Part shown: one piece after another, positions 20,181 to 33,400 of the stretch
Numbering within the stretch: the first letter of the stretch is position 1
Layout of the letters: each line of letters begins with the position of its first letter
The notes under the pieces: generated by a model
What the model was told of the DNA's origin: nothing
The model's input: the letters and a program-made list of their open reading frames with translations, nothing else
Databases searched by the model: none
DNA from: Icerya purchasi
Lineage: Eukaryota; Arthropoda; Insecta; Hemiptera; Monophlebidae
Reading direction: 5' to 3'
NCBI GenBank assembly: GCA_039619475.1
Contig: CM077115.1
Location: 26,115,083 to 26,179,082, forward strand
DNA: 64,000 nt
Translations under genes and position numbers: made by a program

Positions 20181-22508
20181 AGAACTCATTACAAAGAATT
20201 AAATTAAAATGTTCGCTAATAATCACGTGGAAGGCAATGGAAAATATACATACATCATATGCGCAGTAGTTTAGTACACACAGCAGGCACACGCGGGATT
20301 GCACTTGTATAACAATGTAAATCAAACGATTACTAATCTGTTCCGAATGTAGTCCTCTTGCGTGCATACACTCGCGTTGCGTATAGCAATTGCCACGAGC
20401 GCTGCCTATTCTGTATAACTAGAATGTACAAATAGGCAGTCACGATGCTCAAAATTGAGCGATACGACTCAGATGATGATGAATATAAAATTACCATCCA
20501 GGCAAACAAGAAAACCAAAACAATACATATTACACATCTATTCCCGCTGCGTAAATCTACGAGTTGATAACACTGATGAATTAGTTTTAATTAAGTGAAT
20601 AAGTACAATCCCTGATCATATATTAAAGGGGGGGAAAAATTAGTGTGTGGAAAAATGGCTGAAGGAATGGTACAAAGATTGAAAAACAAGTTACGACCTG
20701 TGAATCTCTTTACCTTTTAATTGCTCTTTCTTTATGTGTTTCGACTTTCTCGAGTCTTTCCCTGATATTAAGTTCTCAAAGAAGATCATGTTTTTCGATT
20801 TTAAAATATTAAGCTGTCTGCATGTACCGGTGTACAGATGCGTATTACGTATTTGCATGCGTATGATATATACTTATACATAAAAATAACGTTAGGTTTA
20901 CTAATATTGAGATTTATAGAATAAGTTAAGATATCTTGTAATTTTTGTTTTTTTTTTTATAATAAGCATTAATAAGATTGTCAGGCACTCACACAGCGGG
21001 CATATTTGCCCTGTAAGACCCACAACTTATTTTAAATCAAAAAAAAAAAAAAAAAACTTGTTCTATTGTTTTATTTTACAGTTTTAATTGGTGCACTTTG
21101 CCGATTACCGTAACTTTTATCTCGAAGATGTCTCTTCATTTCATGTTTTGTCATATTATCGTTTAGTCTCATTATTGTTAATATTTTAACACTGTATGCT
21201 ACAGAAACCAGGTTAATTTAACTGAATGATGTCTTTTACAATCGAGCTTAATTCCACAGTTAAATTAATCTAATACTTCTCTCGGGATCAAAAACATTAA
21301 ATAACTGGTAAAAGCAAGCCACCTTGCTTTATGTCATTCTGGGATCAGTTGTTTTCTCTCAGCCGTCTTTACTTTCCCCCAGATAATTCTCTGCAATGTT
21401 CAATCTCAGATTAGGAATATATCACTGCGACAACGACTTGAATCCAGAATGAGACAAGTTTCGAAAACCTACGATACTTCCGGTTTGGTAGCTAGCACGC
21501 CTTAAACCGTCGGTCTACTGCGATGAATATCCAATTTAATTTGTAAAGTAAAATTAATGTCAAAGTATGAGCGGATAAAATGTTGCCCGATTAAAATAGA
21601 TCACGTATCATGATTATGTGTAACACCTGTTCATCGTTAATACGACTACTTTGAGTATTATTCCCGGTTGATCATTATAAGGAGATTTTTCACACATTCC
21701 GTAAGGTGGATGTGCGATTTTAACCAAGAAACTTCGCATAGTGACTTCCTTTTGCTTCCGCTGACAGATCAGATCTATACCAAAAAGTATCCGCGTTAAA
21801 GTGTTTTCGATTAATTTTATTTAGTCGTAATTTTTCAATTTTAAATAATGAAACCTTATTTTTTTCTTTTTTTTTTTTTGCATTTATTCGCGGAGGACAA
21901 TGTGGCCGCACCTGTGGTGATTTTTAAAATATTATTATGTATTATTTTTATTTATAAGAAGAACTTAGTGATTTTTTGAAAAGAGATTCGCCCGTCAAAA
22001 TAACATAAATCGGGAAATTCCACAAATACGCTTCCGATACCGTGCTAAGTATTAAAGACGGTACTCTGCAATCAACGTAGAACTTTTCGAATAGCCGATT
22101 GGAATGATTGTGAAATAAATGTAAGCGACGGAATAATTCGGAGAAATTAATACGTAAAGACTTTAATATTTATGTGTTTAATAAGTAAACTGTTGTAGAG
22201 AAAACCATTTCTAATCAATTTAATAACGGCCAGATTTTTCAAACGAGAGTGGAACGTGATTTTTAAATAACGAATGTGAGACTCTTTCATTTACAAGTAA
22301 AATGTCAATTTCTACTGATAGCATCTGGAAACTACTTACTTAAATAATTAAGTAAAAGTGCCGACTAATAAAAATCAGTTAAATCCAAATTTATTTAACG
22401 ATTAAAGCACTGCGAAATGGACGAATACCATGCTAACATTTTAGATTACAGGTTCCAAGTATGAAAAAAATTAGAAACATTTTTGTTTTTTTATTTTTGT
22501 AAAAATCG
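20181..22508. other. Unassigned AT-rich spacer
   Basis: Any SINE body would occupy its first ~200 bp, but no tail or target duplication was identified. The rest shows no coding or element signal. The last part lies downstream of the CRAL-TRIO gene. Confidence 0.4.
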
Positions 22509-22514
22509 TTTATT
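22509..22514 (-). terminator. Candidate polyadenylation signal of the CRAL-TRIO gene
   Basis: AATAAA on the minus strand, about 160 nt after the stop codon at 22671. It is the most plausible of several nearby AT-rich options, giving a short 3' UTR. Confidence 0.45.
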
Positions 22515-22670
22515 TTAATAAAAATAATACTTAAAAATGTAACAATCGTCCATTGAAAGTGGTAATAAAAGAAAATCATGTGTACATTTCTGTTTTAACT
22601 TAAAAAGAAATATACATGTGTTTTTTGAGTAAAGTGCGCATGAAATGGAAGTATCAGTTTTAAGTTGTCC

Positions 22671-22822
22671 TTAATCGATAGACAATTGTTTAAAGGAACC
22701 TTCCATGCCGAATAAATCGTCGTAGTTCTTTGGTTTTCCAGGCCGCTTTGATTCGTCTACTTTAACATTTTCTTGTTCCAGGAACCATTCTCTATAACTA
22801 ATTAGTTTATCCAGCCATTGTT
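22671..22822 (-). CDS. CRAL-TRIO gene, last coding exon
   Basis: 152 nt after a TTTCGCAG acceptor. The split codon is completed as Gln-261, then [30 protein letters not shown] and [15 protein letters not shown] with TAA at 22673-22671. The DESKRPGKP...DLFG.EGSF...L.ID tail is characteristic of insect alpha-tocopherol transfer protein-like proteins and sets this gene apart from clavesin-type paralogues. Confidence 0.95.
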
Positions 22823-25800
22823 CTGCGAAATACAATAGAAATATGTACGCGTATAAATTACATTTAACATTTACACGAAACAATTTAATACCTATATGCA
22901 CCATTTATTGCGGTTGAATATTACGTTTTTCCAATTTTCCTTTAAAAAAAAAAAAAGGAAATAAAAAACGAACGTTGCGAGTTCTAACTTTATAATTTTT
23001 TATTCGTTAAACTAATCGTGCAGTTTTTTTTTGTTTTTTTTTTTTTTTTATTTATTTTGTTGGGTTCGTCAAAAAAATACATTGGCCCAAGAAAAGAGAA
23101 CACGATGAGAAGTGGAATCAGAAGTTTATGCGATCAGATATGGAAGATAGGAAATACTCACGACCGAGGGTGATGGCAAGGAGAGATGCACAATATAGAG
23201 TTGGACGACCAATTGACAGATGATCGAGCCACCAAACGAGACGTCTATTAATTAAGCTCTCGAAAAACTTTCTAACGCAAGAAGCTAGAGAAATTGGACG
23301 AAGAGCTGAAGAGTTAAAAGCTTTGGGATCCAGATGATAATAAAGGTATTCCAAGAGGAAGGAGTAGGGTGGGAACGAAGAAAGGAGTTAAATAAGTTCA
23401 AATGGAACCGAAGAGAGTACTCAGAGAGGTTTCTGAGAATGGGAAAGGAAATTCCATCTTTTCCAGGAGAAAAATTTCCAAAATTACGTAAAGATGCTTC
23501 CAGTTCTGTAAAAGTAAATGGAGAAACCAAAAAATGTGAGGAGGTGGAATCGGATGACATGAGACAGGATTCTTAAAAGCTTGGAACGTAACTGGGAACT
23601 ATAGAATTCAAAAAGGGAATAATTTATCAGACGTAAGATTCTGATTAGAAGAATGTGGGGAGAGAGAGGACTTGAAGAACTTGGCCATACTGCAGATACG
23701 AGAAGCAGGAGTGAAGCGTGAAAAAGACGAACCGAAGCTTTTCCATGAATTTCTTTTCGCCGTTTTCAAGGTGAATCTAGCTTTAGCGTCGGCTCTTTTA
23801 TAGGCGAGAAAGTTGTTGAGAATGGGGAAGGAACGGAAAGTTCTAAATGTGGATAAACTAAGGTCGAAAGCAGCTTTACAATGCTGGTTCCACCACAAGG
23901 AGGAAGACATTTTCTGTGAGCAGAAGCCCGAACGGGAGGGAAAGAACAAATTAAAGCCAACAGAAACGGGGTCAATGAAGAAATCATATTAAGAGGAAAT
24001 AGAAAAAAAAAAAAGAAAAAAAAAAGGAAAGATTCAAATTTGTTGGGATTGAAGAAAGTGAGGAATCAACAAGCGAGCGAAAGTTGGACCAATCTACTTT
24101 AGAGAGGATCCACTTTGGAATCTGAAGACGGTTAGGAGGAGATGGAAGAGGGATATCATTGAACGAAATAATTATAGGAGTGTGATCACTCTACCAAAGG
24201 AACCGTCCAGAGTACTCCAAGAACAGCTAAGATCAAGACTAGGAGAGGTAAAGGAGAGATCTATGGAGCTGAGAGAGGAGTGACTTCGGATACAAATAGG
24301 AAAACCATCAATAGGAAACCCATCATTCGGGAGGAACAGGTTATTTTGGAGGACAAAATTCTCTAAAATCGTTCCATTTCTGTTGTAAGTATTACAGCCC
24401 CAGAAGGGTGAATGGGCATTCCAATCACCGCCAATGAGGAATGGGAGAAAAAGTGCGCTAGTAAATGACTGAAAAGGGAAGTTGTGCAAATCGTAATTAG
24501 GAGAAATATAAACGGATACAACATTTAGAGAACTAGAAGAATGGTTAGGAATAGAGATACGAACTAAATATTGGACAAGGAGGATTAGAGGGAAACAAAA
24601 TTTGAACATCATAAGCTGTGAATGGGATGTCATTCCTTACAATCATGCAGTTTTGAACATTTCGTTGCTTACAAATTAATAATGCAGAAGATTGTTTTTG
24701 TTTTTTTTTTTTAAATTAATCCGAAAGCAAAATTTAAAAATTTGAATCTTCACCTGTATACTAGTTATTACGCAGTTAATTTTACCATAAAGGCAAATAT
24801 GATTCTATTAATTATATTTTTCATTGTTCATAACCGGATAACAATTATCAGTCAGGGAGAAACAGCATAAAACTGAACCGTCAATTAAGGTCAGATTAAA
24901 TAATTTTAATTTAAGCACCTGTTTCTGAAATTCCAGATGCTGTGTATTTACGAAATGAGCTGAAAAATAAGTTGTTTTTCAATTTATATATACATCAAAA
25001 TAATTCAATAGACGTGGCACCTTTTTTTTTTTTTTTGCTTACTTTTAATAAAATTTAGAATTATAATAGCATATAGCTAGAAATTTTTTCAAAACAGTAA
25101 CGGGTAGATCTGATTAGTTGCCAGTGGTGTGTTTAAAAATTTTGAATTTTCATACCTAATAAAAATTATAAGAGATGATAAATTTGCTATCCAGCTACTT
25201 TAACATTTACCGAATATTACTTCTCAAATTAAATAAATATAAATAAATATTAAGTATTATTTCAGTAGTTCAAAATAATATTTCTCGACCTCTTACACCA
25301 TTTCCCTACATCACACTGCTGCTCGGAATACACATAAAAATAACGTTTTTTCTCGCCCCAGTGGTAAGTATTCTATCTCTTTTTTACATTTATTCTGATA
25401 ATGCTACGTATTTTTTTTTTTTTATACATTTTATTTGATTAATATATTCTAATGATTTACATTGCTATACTTTCAAATCTCATTAGGTAACAACTAGTGA
25501 TTTTCAGACAGCATCTTACCGTTAATTTCTTCGATGGGTTATGATTTTCACGATAAGAGAATAAATTTTAATTTGATAATCAGGAGTCATTTCCTTCCGG
25601 TCAAATATTGAAACAGTAATATTTGTATTGACTAAAAATGAAAAATTTCGAGTTTTGATTTTCGCTTTTACAAAATAAAAAAAAAAAAAAAAAACAGATG
25701 CCGAAAAAAATTATAATAGAAAAAGAACTTAGACTTTTGCAACACCAGTCTGGAAATCCTGAAATATCTGATAAGACATGCACTTTTAATTCGGTATAAA

Positions 25801-27394
25801 TTTACCGTTTTGGCTAATTTGCATCTACGAGAAAATATTTCAATATTTATTTCTTGGATAATTTGCTATTTATACATATGTTTTTATAAAAATTTCCCCC
25901 GATATAATTATTCACTTGTATTCCGAAAATTGTAACACAGGTCGGTGGCGGACCTAAGAATAGCCTTACCTGGACTCACACCCCCTTTTCTTAGGATCAG
26001 ATTTTATATTAGATAAAATGTTAATGACGAAACTTGTGGTGTAATTAATGATAGATACAATTTACAATTCTCAGACAAAGAATCTATTTTTTTACTATTA
26101 TTTTATATTATTTTACACTTTTAATAACCTAAATTTTCTTGAAAAAAAAAAAAAAAAAAAACAATTCCTTACTAGCCTTTCCCTTTATAAGATTCTAGAT
26201 ATTCTACACGATTATGGCAATCGAAATGTTCGAGAAAAAAGTGGAACCCGTATTTTGTTTTGAAAAGGGTACTGACTCTATAAATCAAATAACAAGTTAA
26301 ATGTTATAATAAAATTTTCTTACGATTTATATCTTCAATTGATCCAACATAACCTCCGTACTCTTCTGGTAGTATTTCTTTCGGTACATATTCATATAAT
26401 GAGTCCAAGTTTTCATGAACGTAAATCTAAAACAATATGGTATATTATAATGAAAAATAAAAAATAAAGATAAAATTTTAAAAATTTCAATTCACGATAA
26501 TAATATTTCGTCAAAAACGAAACTTGTTAATGCAATCATAAAAGAATTTTAAACGAATTATAAAATTGTAACAATATTCTCCACTTTCTAGCTAGGATGA
26601 GTTCTAAACTTTTTTTATGTATTCAATCATCTAATAGGATTGTAAATAGTAGTTTTTGTTGTCACTTGTGACGAATAATCACTATTCAAAGAACGTACTG
26701 AAAGATTTTTATTATCGTTTATTGAAACATTTCAAAAATAAAAACAAAAAAGTAAGAAATTGTTTGATAAAATTGATTTCATATTACGAAGTCTTTTGTT
26801 AGAGCAAAAATATCCCTCCCTATTTTCTTATTCATCATTGTTCGTTATCGCGATAATTATAAAAATGTAAAAATTCTTTTCACAGTTGAATTATTTTCTG
26901 CCATTAACCTTCATACAGTTTCAAGGAGTGAAAATGAAATAATGAAACGCACGCTACTTCCATTAAAAGAACATGAGTTTTTTACAGGATTTCTTAGCGG
27001 TTTAAAGCTTACCCTTTCACGTAATTTTTCTTTCAAAATCGGCTTCACAAAGTTAATGATGGTGTCAACTAACGGAGAAGCGTTAATAACATGTACTTCC
27101 TTCACCTTTACCGGATACGCTTCCTGTAAATAAATGTTTCGGTTAGGTAAAAAAAATTCTGACTTCATTATTTAATTATAGAAACAAAAAGCATGTTCTT
27201 TTATGTACCCACTAAACCCTTTAAATACAACCAGGGTCGTATATAAACTAAAGTTTCATATACATAAATATATATATATATATATATATATTATAAAATT
27301 TATTTATTCATAAATAGTACTCTACAGTTCTGCGCTGAATTACGGAATATATAAAATTGGAGCAAACTACGACAAAAACAAAATAAAAAAAATA

Positions 27395-27449
<55 letters not shown>

Positions 27450-30400
27450 GTACACAACTTTAAGTATATTCGACATATAAAGTTTATTTGAAAACCGCAT
27501 TATATCCATATCAAAAAACTTATGTAACCGTCGCAAAAAAAGTCCTAATCGTAATTTTTAAAGATTGCAAGTAATTTATAACTATAAATTTTTCTATTAC
27601 GTTTGTTTTTCTTTGCAAAACGACTTAACCCATCTTTGGGATTAATTTGTACATTTTACGAAAGCTCATCAAAATAAGATCCGTTTGCTTTACTGAATTC
27701 CATAAATCAAATTTAAAGCATTTTAAATGAAAAAAGATCTTTCTGATGCAGCTGTTGATATAAGTAATGTTACGACAATTTTTAAAAGAATGTTAATATT
27801 AGGGAACATAAATTATGTGTTCGGTGATTGCAAAAAGATTAAAATTAAAAATTTTAAGCACTTAATGATAAATAACGGTAGTAGACGCAGTTACCATAAT
27901 GATTATAAACCTAGGTACACTAGTTAATATATCTTAAAAGATGACTAAATATCTTTTACTAAATGTAGTTTAATGTTTCTACGGTTGATTTAAATATTTC
28001 AATAAATCTTACCAGCCCATCGAGAATTTTTGTCTACGGAGTTTAGCACATAGAAATTAACTTAATCATTTGGTACTTGGAGATATTTTTCAATTTTATC
28101 TTTCAGGAGACACAGGAGGTGATCAAAAATTTTCGATAGCATTTATAATTAAATTGCAAATTTTATTTCCTGGACTTTACAAGAATGCACAGAGCCTAAT
28201 TTTAAGAAGGACACTACAATGTACATATAAAACCGTTAGTTATTTTTCTCGTTTAATACATATACAACACTAAAATTTCCACTCATTGTAGCGTCATCAT
28301 CACATACCCTTACCCAACCACTTATTTACAATTGATATCAAGTAGTATTTGTAACATTCCGCTCAAATTATTAACAGTTGCATTACAGTGACAAACTGTA
28401 AAAAATCTTTCTGTAATCCGTAGATTAGTTTTTTCCACTTTCTTCATTACAGTCTACATTTTACCTAATGAGACAATTAGTCTCTGCAAGAAATATTTGT
28501 TATTTTGTCCGTTGAAAATCGAAAATGATTTTGTTTTATTAATTTTAATGATAATTTAATCGTGTAAAATTTTGCCACATATTTGGATAATATTATATAT
28601 ATGTAGCATTTAAATACTGTCCCTAAATATGGTCAATTAATTGTTTGTCTTCACAAAACAAATGTATACATATTAATGCCTGCCGGATTAATAATAACCG
28701 TAAAGTTAGTGATTCCAAAATCGCAAGTTCCACGTAAAGGTAGTTCTTGACGTCCACATAATACAAACAACGGTTTTAATTATAAGTTTTTAACTTTGTT
28801 TTATTTTCTATCAACACGAACAGTCATAATACCTCATACAAGCCCTTTTTAAAAGAAGAAATGAAATCATTTGTCAAAATTTATTTTAAACTTCGATATA
28901 TATTTTTCGAAGCCTCCTCCCCCCTCAAACACGACCCTGAATACAACATTATAAAATGAAACGGAACAAACACTTGAAATGAGCGTATCCCAAGAAACCA
29001 ATTCTATTTTAGTCATCTTATTGTGTTCATGAAAAATCTTTAAATAAATAAATAAATAAAAAATTAAAGAAAACGTACTTTGTTCGTAAGCGAAAAGAAA
29101 TTAATATTCACGTTTTATATACCATATTATGTTCTGCATTAGACTTTTATATCTGACATAGAATCGAATAAATCGATGTGTTCCTTTTTATATATATATA
29201 TATACATCTACTAGCATTCCGCTTCTATTATGCATTTGTGAATCTTATGCTGTTCCTCTAATTTCTATTTGTCTCAATCTCGTTTTAAATTCCCTAATTA
29301 CTCCACTTTTATGACTTATCTACTCTTCTTCGGTATGCTATTCGTACTTAATGAAGTCAGAACATTAAATGGAGCTTACATCTCATAACCAACGAAGCTC
29401 GGTAGTCGACGACACCGCTTTCTTAGTTTTCATTAAGGCGTCTAAGCACAAATCTGCTTTGGTGCGTTTCAAATGATAATGAAAAGGATACAGTTCTCAT
29501 TATAGTTATTCATGTCGTTCTCTAAACTATCTGAAACTTTTAAAATATTTCACGATTTCTGTATAACTTTTTTGAGCGAAAATTTTGCTGCGCAACACAT
29601 TGTTTGTTAAGCCTAAAACGCAGAAATGTTCTTTTTACTATCAATTCTATACAACTCCCCAGTCACTGTGAACCACAAATTTTTCAGTCTGAAAAATAGC
29701 ATGTCTTCCACGTAGCATTTCTATGGCACTCCTAATTCATCAAAGTAAAGAGTAACAAACGTACAGGCTTGGCCTTGAGGACGCTTCCTCCCGCAACTGT
29801 TACCGTAATTTTTCTAAACATGCATAACCGAAAAATTAAACAACTTGTAGTTGACTCAGAAGTGTTCCTTGTCATGTCAAATTAAGATTTAGAATTTTTA
29901 TATATTGCATAATATATTTGTGGACACACTCAAGGGCGTCGCCAGCCGATGGGCCGGAGAGGGGGCAAGATGATAGAAAAAGGATATGAGTTATGGGAAA
30001 AATAAAATTTATAAGTTGTAAAGGCCTAATATTTTATTAAACAAGAATAAAATCTTAATTAAAAAATAATTTTCGCGAGTTTCTGGCAAATTGTTCATGA
30101 TTACGCGCCTATGAATACTCTTCATGGCCAGTTGATTAATAAGTTTCAAGGTTCCAGGGGGGTTGGGGGCAGCTGCCCCCTGCCCCCCGCTGGCGACGCC
30201 CAGGGACACACTGTTGATGGCAAAAATTCGCTTTCGTTATAGGTGATGTAGTAAAAATGGCTTGTTTTTTCATCAATCAAATCTGGTTATCATATCTCTA
30301 ATATTAATAATAAAGAATTTATTGTTTAATTAATGCACATAATAATAATGAAAAGCATTTCTAAATTCCCAGTCATTTAAAAGATTAAAATTTTCACGAA

Positions 30401-33400
30401 TATTCGTTACATACATTTATTTATTTTTTGTTAAACATATGTCAACAATAAAACAACCTTCGATGTGGTTGTAATTGAAATATACACAATATTTTGTTTG
30501 GTTTTAATTTCTGTTTTTAATATTTTACCATTGTTGTGTTGGGAGATCTAAAAATAGCAAAACTGGTAAATAGTATTACCTGAACACAAATAAAAAATTT
30601 CTTTAGCAGTGCTGGCGTGAATTTAGCGAAGTGTTGAGCAAAGTTTTGTGGAGTTGCTACAGAAGCATCTAATATGTAAACATCGCCTGCAACTCCGATT
30701 TGTTCTTCCTTTAATCTTACATCACCGATCATTAAAACCATTTTCATCGCATCTGATACTGTGGCCGCTACATTTTCCATATCTACGCCGCGCATAATGA
30801 CTACTCTGCGACCGTTTTTCGTTAAACCGGGCAATGGTGGTATGTTACTGTAATTTATAATAGTTTTACCTGATGTAATATGTATTTCTCCTCACTTTCA
30901 AATATTTTCAACGAATAAAGTTTTAAAGTATTTGTTTGAAATTATCTGAATCATTCATTTACATAATTATATATTACTTTTAGCTCGAATTTGAAAATGG
31001 TATTGCAGAATAAACACTGGAATGCATATGTTTCTGATTAATTTTAAATGCAATCTATTTTGATTAGCTAGGCATTTAATCTTTTGTAAATAATCAATTT
31101 TGAGTAGTTTCATCTTATAGTTTAAAAAAAAACAAAAAAACGATTATTACTATAATTAATGAAATTTCTAAATTAATATTTTTCCGCTATATTTTTGATA
31201 ACTGACTTAATGGCGTTTTTTATTCAACTTAATAGTTTATTTATATTTAAAATAATAAATCGATTATATTAAAGTAAAATAATTGTATTTATAAAATTAA
31301 TAGAGCTAACACGATGATATTATATTTAATTATAGCAACGATTATTCACTCCATAAATTTAAAGTTTAAATGTTGAAAAACTTCTTTACAATATTATCTG
31401 CAAAATTAATTTCCCGCCAAAAAAAAATAAATAAATTACATAATTTATCCGATGACTATCAAAATGTATTCAAAAACGCATACGTTTAACTCAAAAGTCA
31501 TTTATTCAAAGTTTGACACTATGTATCGGGATATTAGTATTACTATTGTCAGTTTTTTAGTAGTTGTTCAAAAATATTAATTTTGACCGCGCATAAGGTA
31601 AATAATATTCTCTCCTCTTTTATCACAATTTTTTTTTTATAAAACCACGATCGTTCTGCTGTCTGTTTTTAATAATACGCTGCTAAAATGATAATTTTAG
31701 TAATTAGATACGATTAATTTTTAAAAAACAAAACATGTATGACGTGTTTAATTAACAAGATTAACCAGTCATGTAAGTGTGTGTGTATGTGAAATAGATA
31801 AATTTACATATTTATATCCTGCATTTAACAGAGTTCATTTTTATTATAACTAAAAAGACATGTGTAACTTTCAACTCGCGTAAATAACGCAAAACCTTAT
31901 TATTCAGCCCAGTTGATGATTTAGTGCCACTTTGTTAGAAAAAATAAAGAGAAGTAACAAGAAAATAAAATTCATAATTCTTTTGATGTTATATTTATTT
32001 TGAACAGGATTTAAATGTTCAAAACATTGACATTTATTAAAAATTAATTATAAAACGGCATATCTCGAGACAATAGTTTTATTATAATTATTGTGAACAG
32101 AGCCGTATCTTATATATATATGTATGTGTGTGTGCGTGTATTATCATGAAATATATTTATTTATAAATAGTACACCAAATCCTTATAATTAATGCAATAT
32201 TTGAACACTACAATAAAAACAAATAAAAAATAGTCGTTTCCATAGAATTCATAAAAATTTCGATTTTCTTTTCTTTTGTCAAAAATTGAAAAGAAATAAA
32301 TTTATTTCGAATTTCGGTCTATTTAATTTAACCAGTTATTATTTCGCAGACATTTTGGGGGGAGGTTTGAACCCCGATAACCCTCCCTCAGGTACGGCCC
32401 TGGTTGTGAAACATTTTCAAATGAACTTGTGTGAGTAAATTTAATCACCGTATTTTTTAACTTTACAACCTTATCTGGTCTAAACCTGGTATACTTCAAT
32501 TTACGAAAATTAATCGATATTTCAAAGACTACTTTTATTTGTATTTAGTATTTTTAGTTAATTAATCATGAGATTGGCGATACCTTATTTCAAAAATTAA
32601 GAAATAAAGATAAATAAGATATAATTGGTAAATAATAAAGTAAAACGAACATTATGATTTGAGAAGAAGCAAATTTAAAAACATATATGTTACGTGTTAA
32701 ATAATTTTTTTCTACAACATACTAGCAATTATTATTCGATGTAAGACAGTAGTTTGGAAGATGGATGACTAGAAAAAAATTACTCGTCGTATTGAAATAA
32801 AAACAACACGGACCTTAAAATAACTAACGTGACTTTCTGAATTCATCCTATAAAGAGCAACATATAGAGAAACATTAATTATCCTTAATTTATCTTTGTT
32901 GACTTCTCCATTGCGTGAATTATTCATTTTATTTCAATGCTGATAGATTTACAAACAATTTTCTCATTTCTTATAATCGGTACTTGCGATTTTTCTTTAC
33001 AGTAATTTTTAACATTTAAATTCTACTAAAAAATTTTTTTTTTTTTCATTTTGAAGATTCTTTCATTAATATATCAAAAAACACATTTAATACGGAAAAG
33101 TAATTGTTTAGTAAATTTCTTTGTATTCTCTGAACTTTTTAATAACCGTACTCTACGTGAACGAATTCGTTTTTGCCATAAATTAACGAAACGCTATATA
33201 ATTAGCTTCTCAAAAATTTTCTTAAATAACATAATACTTCTCTCGGCATATCTGATGTAAATATAATATACACCAAAATCTATTTGAACAGCTACACTAG
33301 TATAAGTGTGTCTGCATGTAATATGAAGAATGTTTATATTTAAACGACCGTTACGTAGTCAATTTTCAACACCGTTAGAGCTTTTATCGTTGTACTAAAT

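Larger units (their letters stand above)
27124..30579 (-). other. CRAL-TRIO gene intron 3
   Basis: 3.46 kb, containing a 1.7-kb hAT-type element (27232-28939) and a 274-bp hAT-type MITE (29931-30204). The text between them (28948-29922) shows no feature. Confidence 0.85.
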
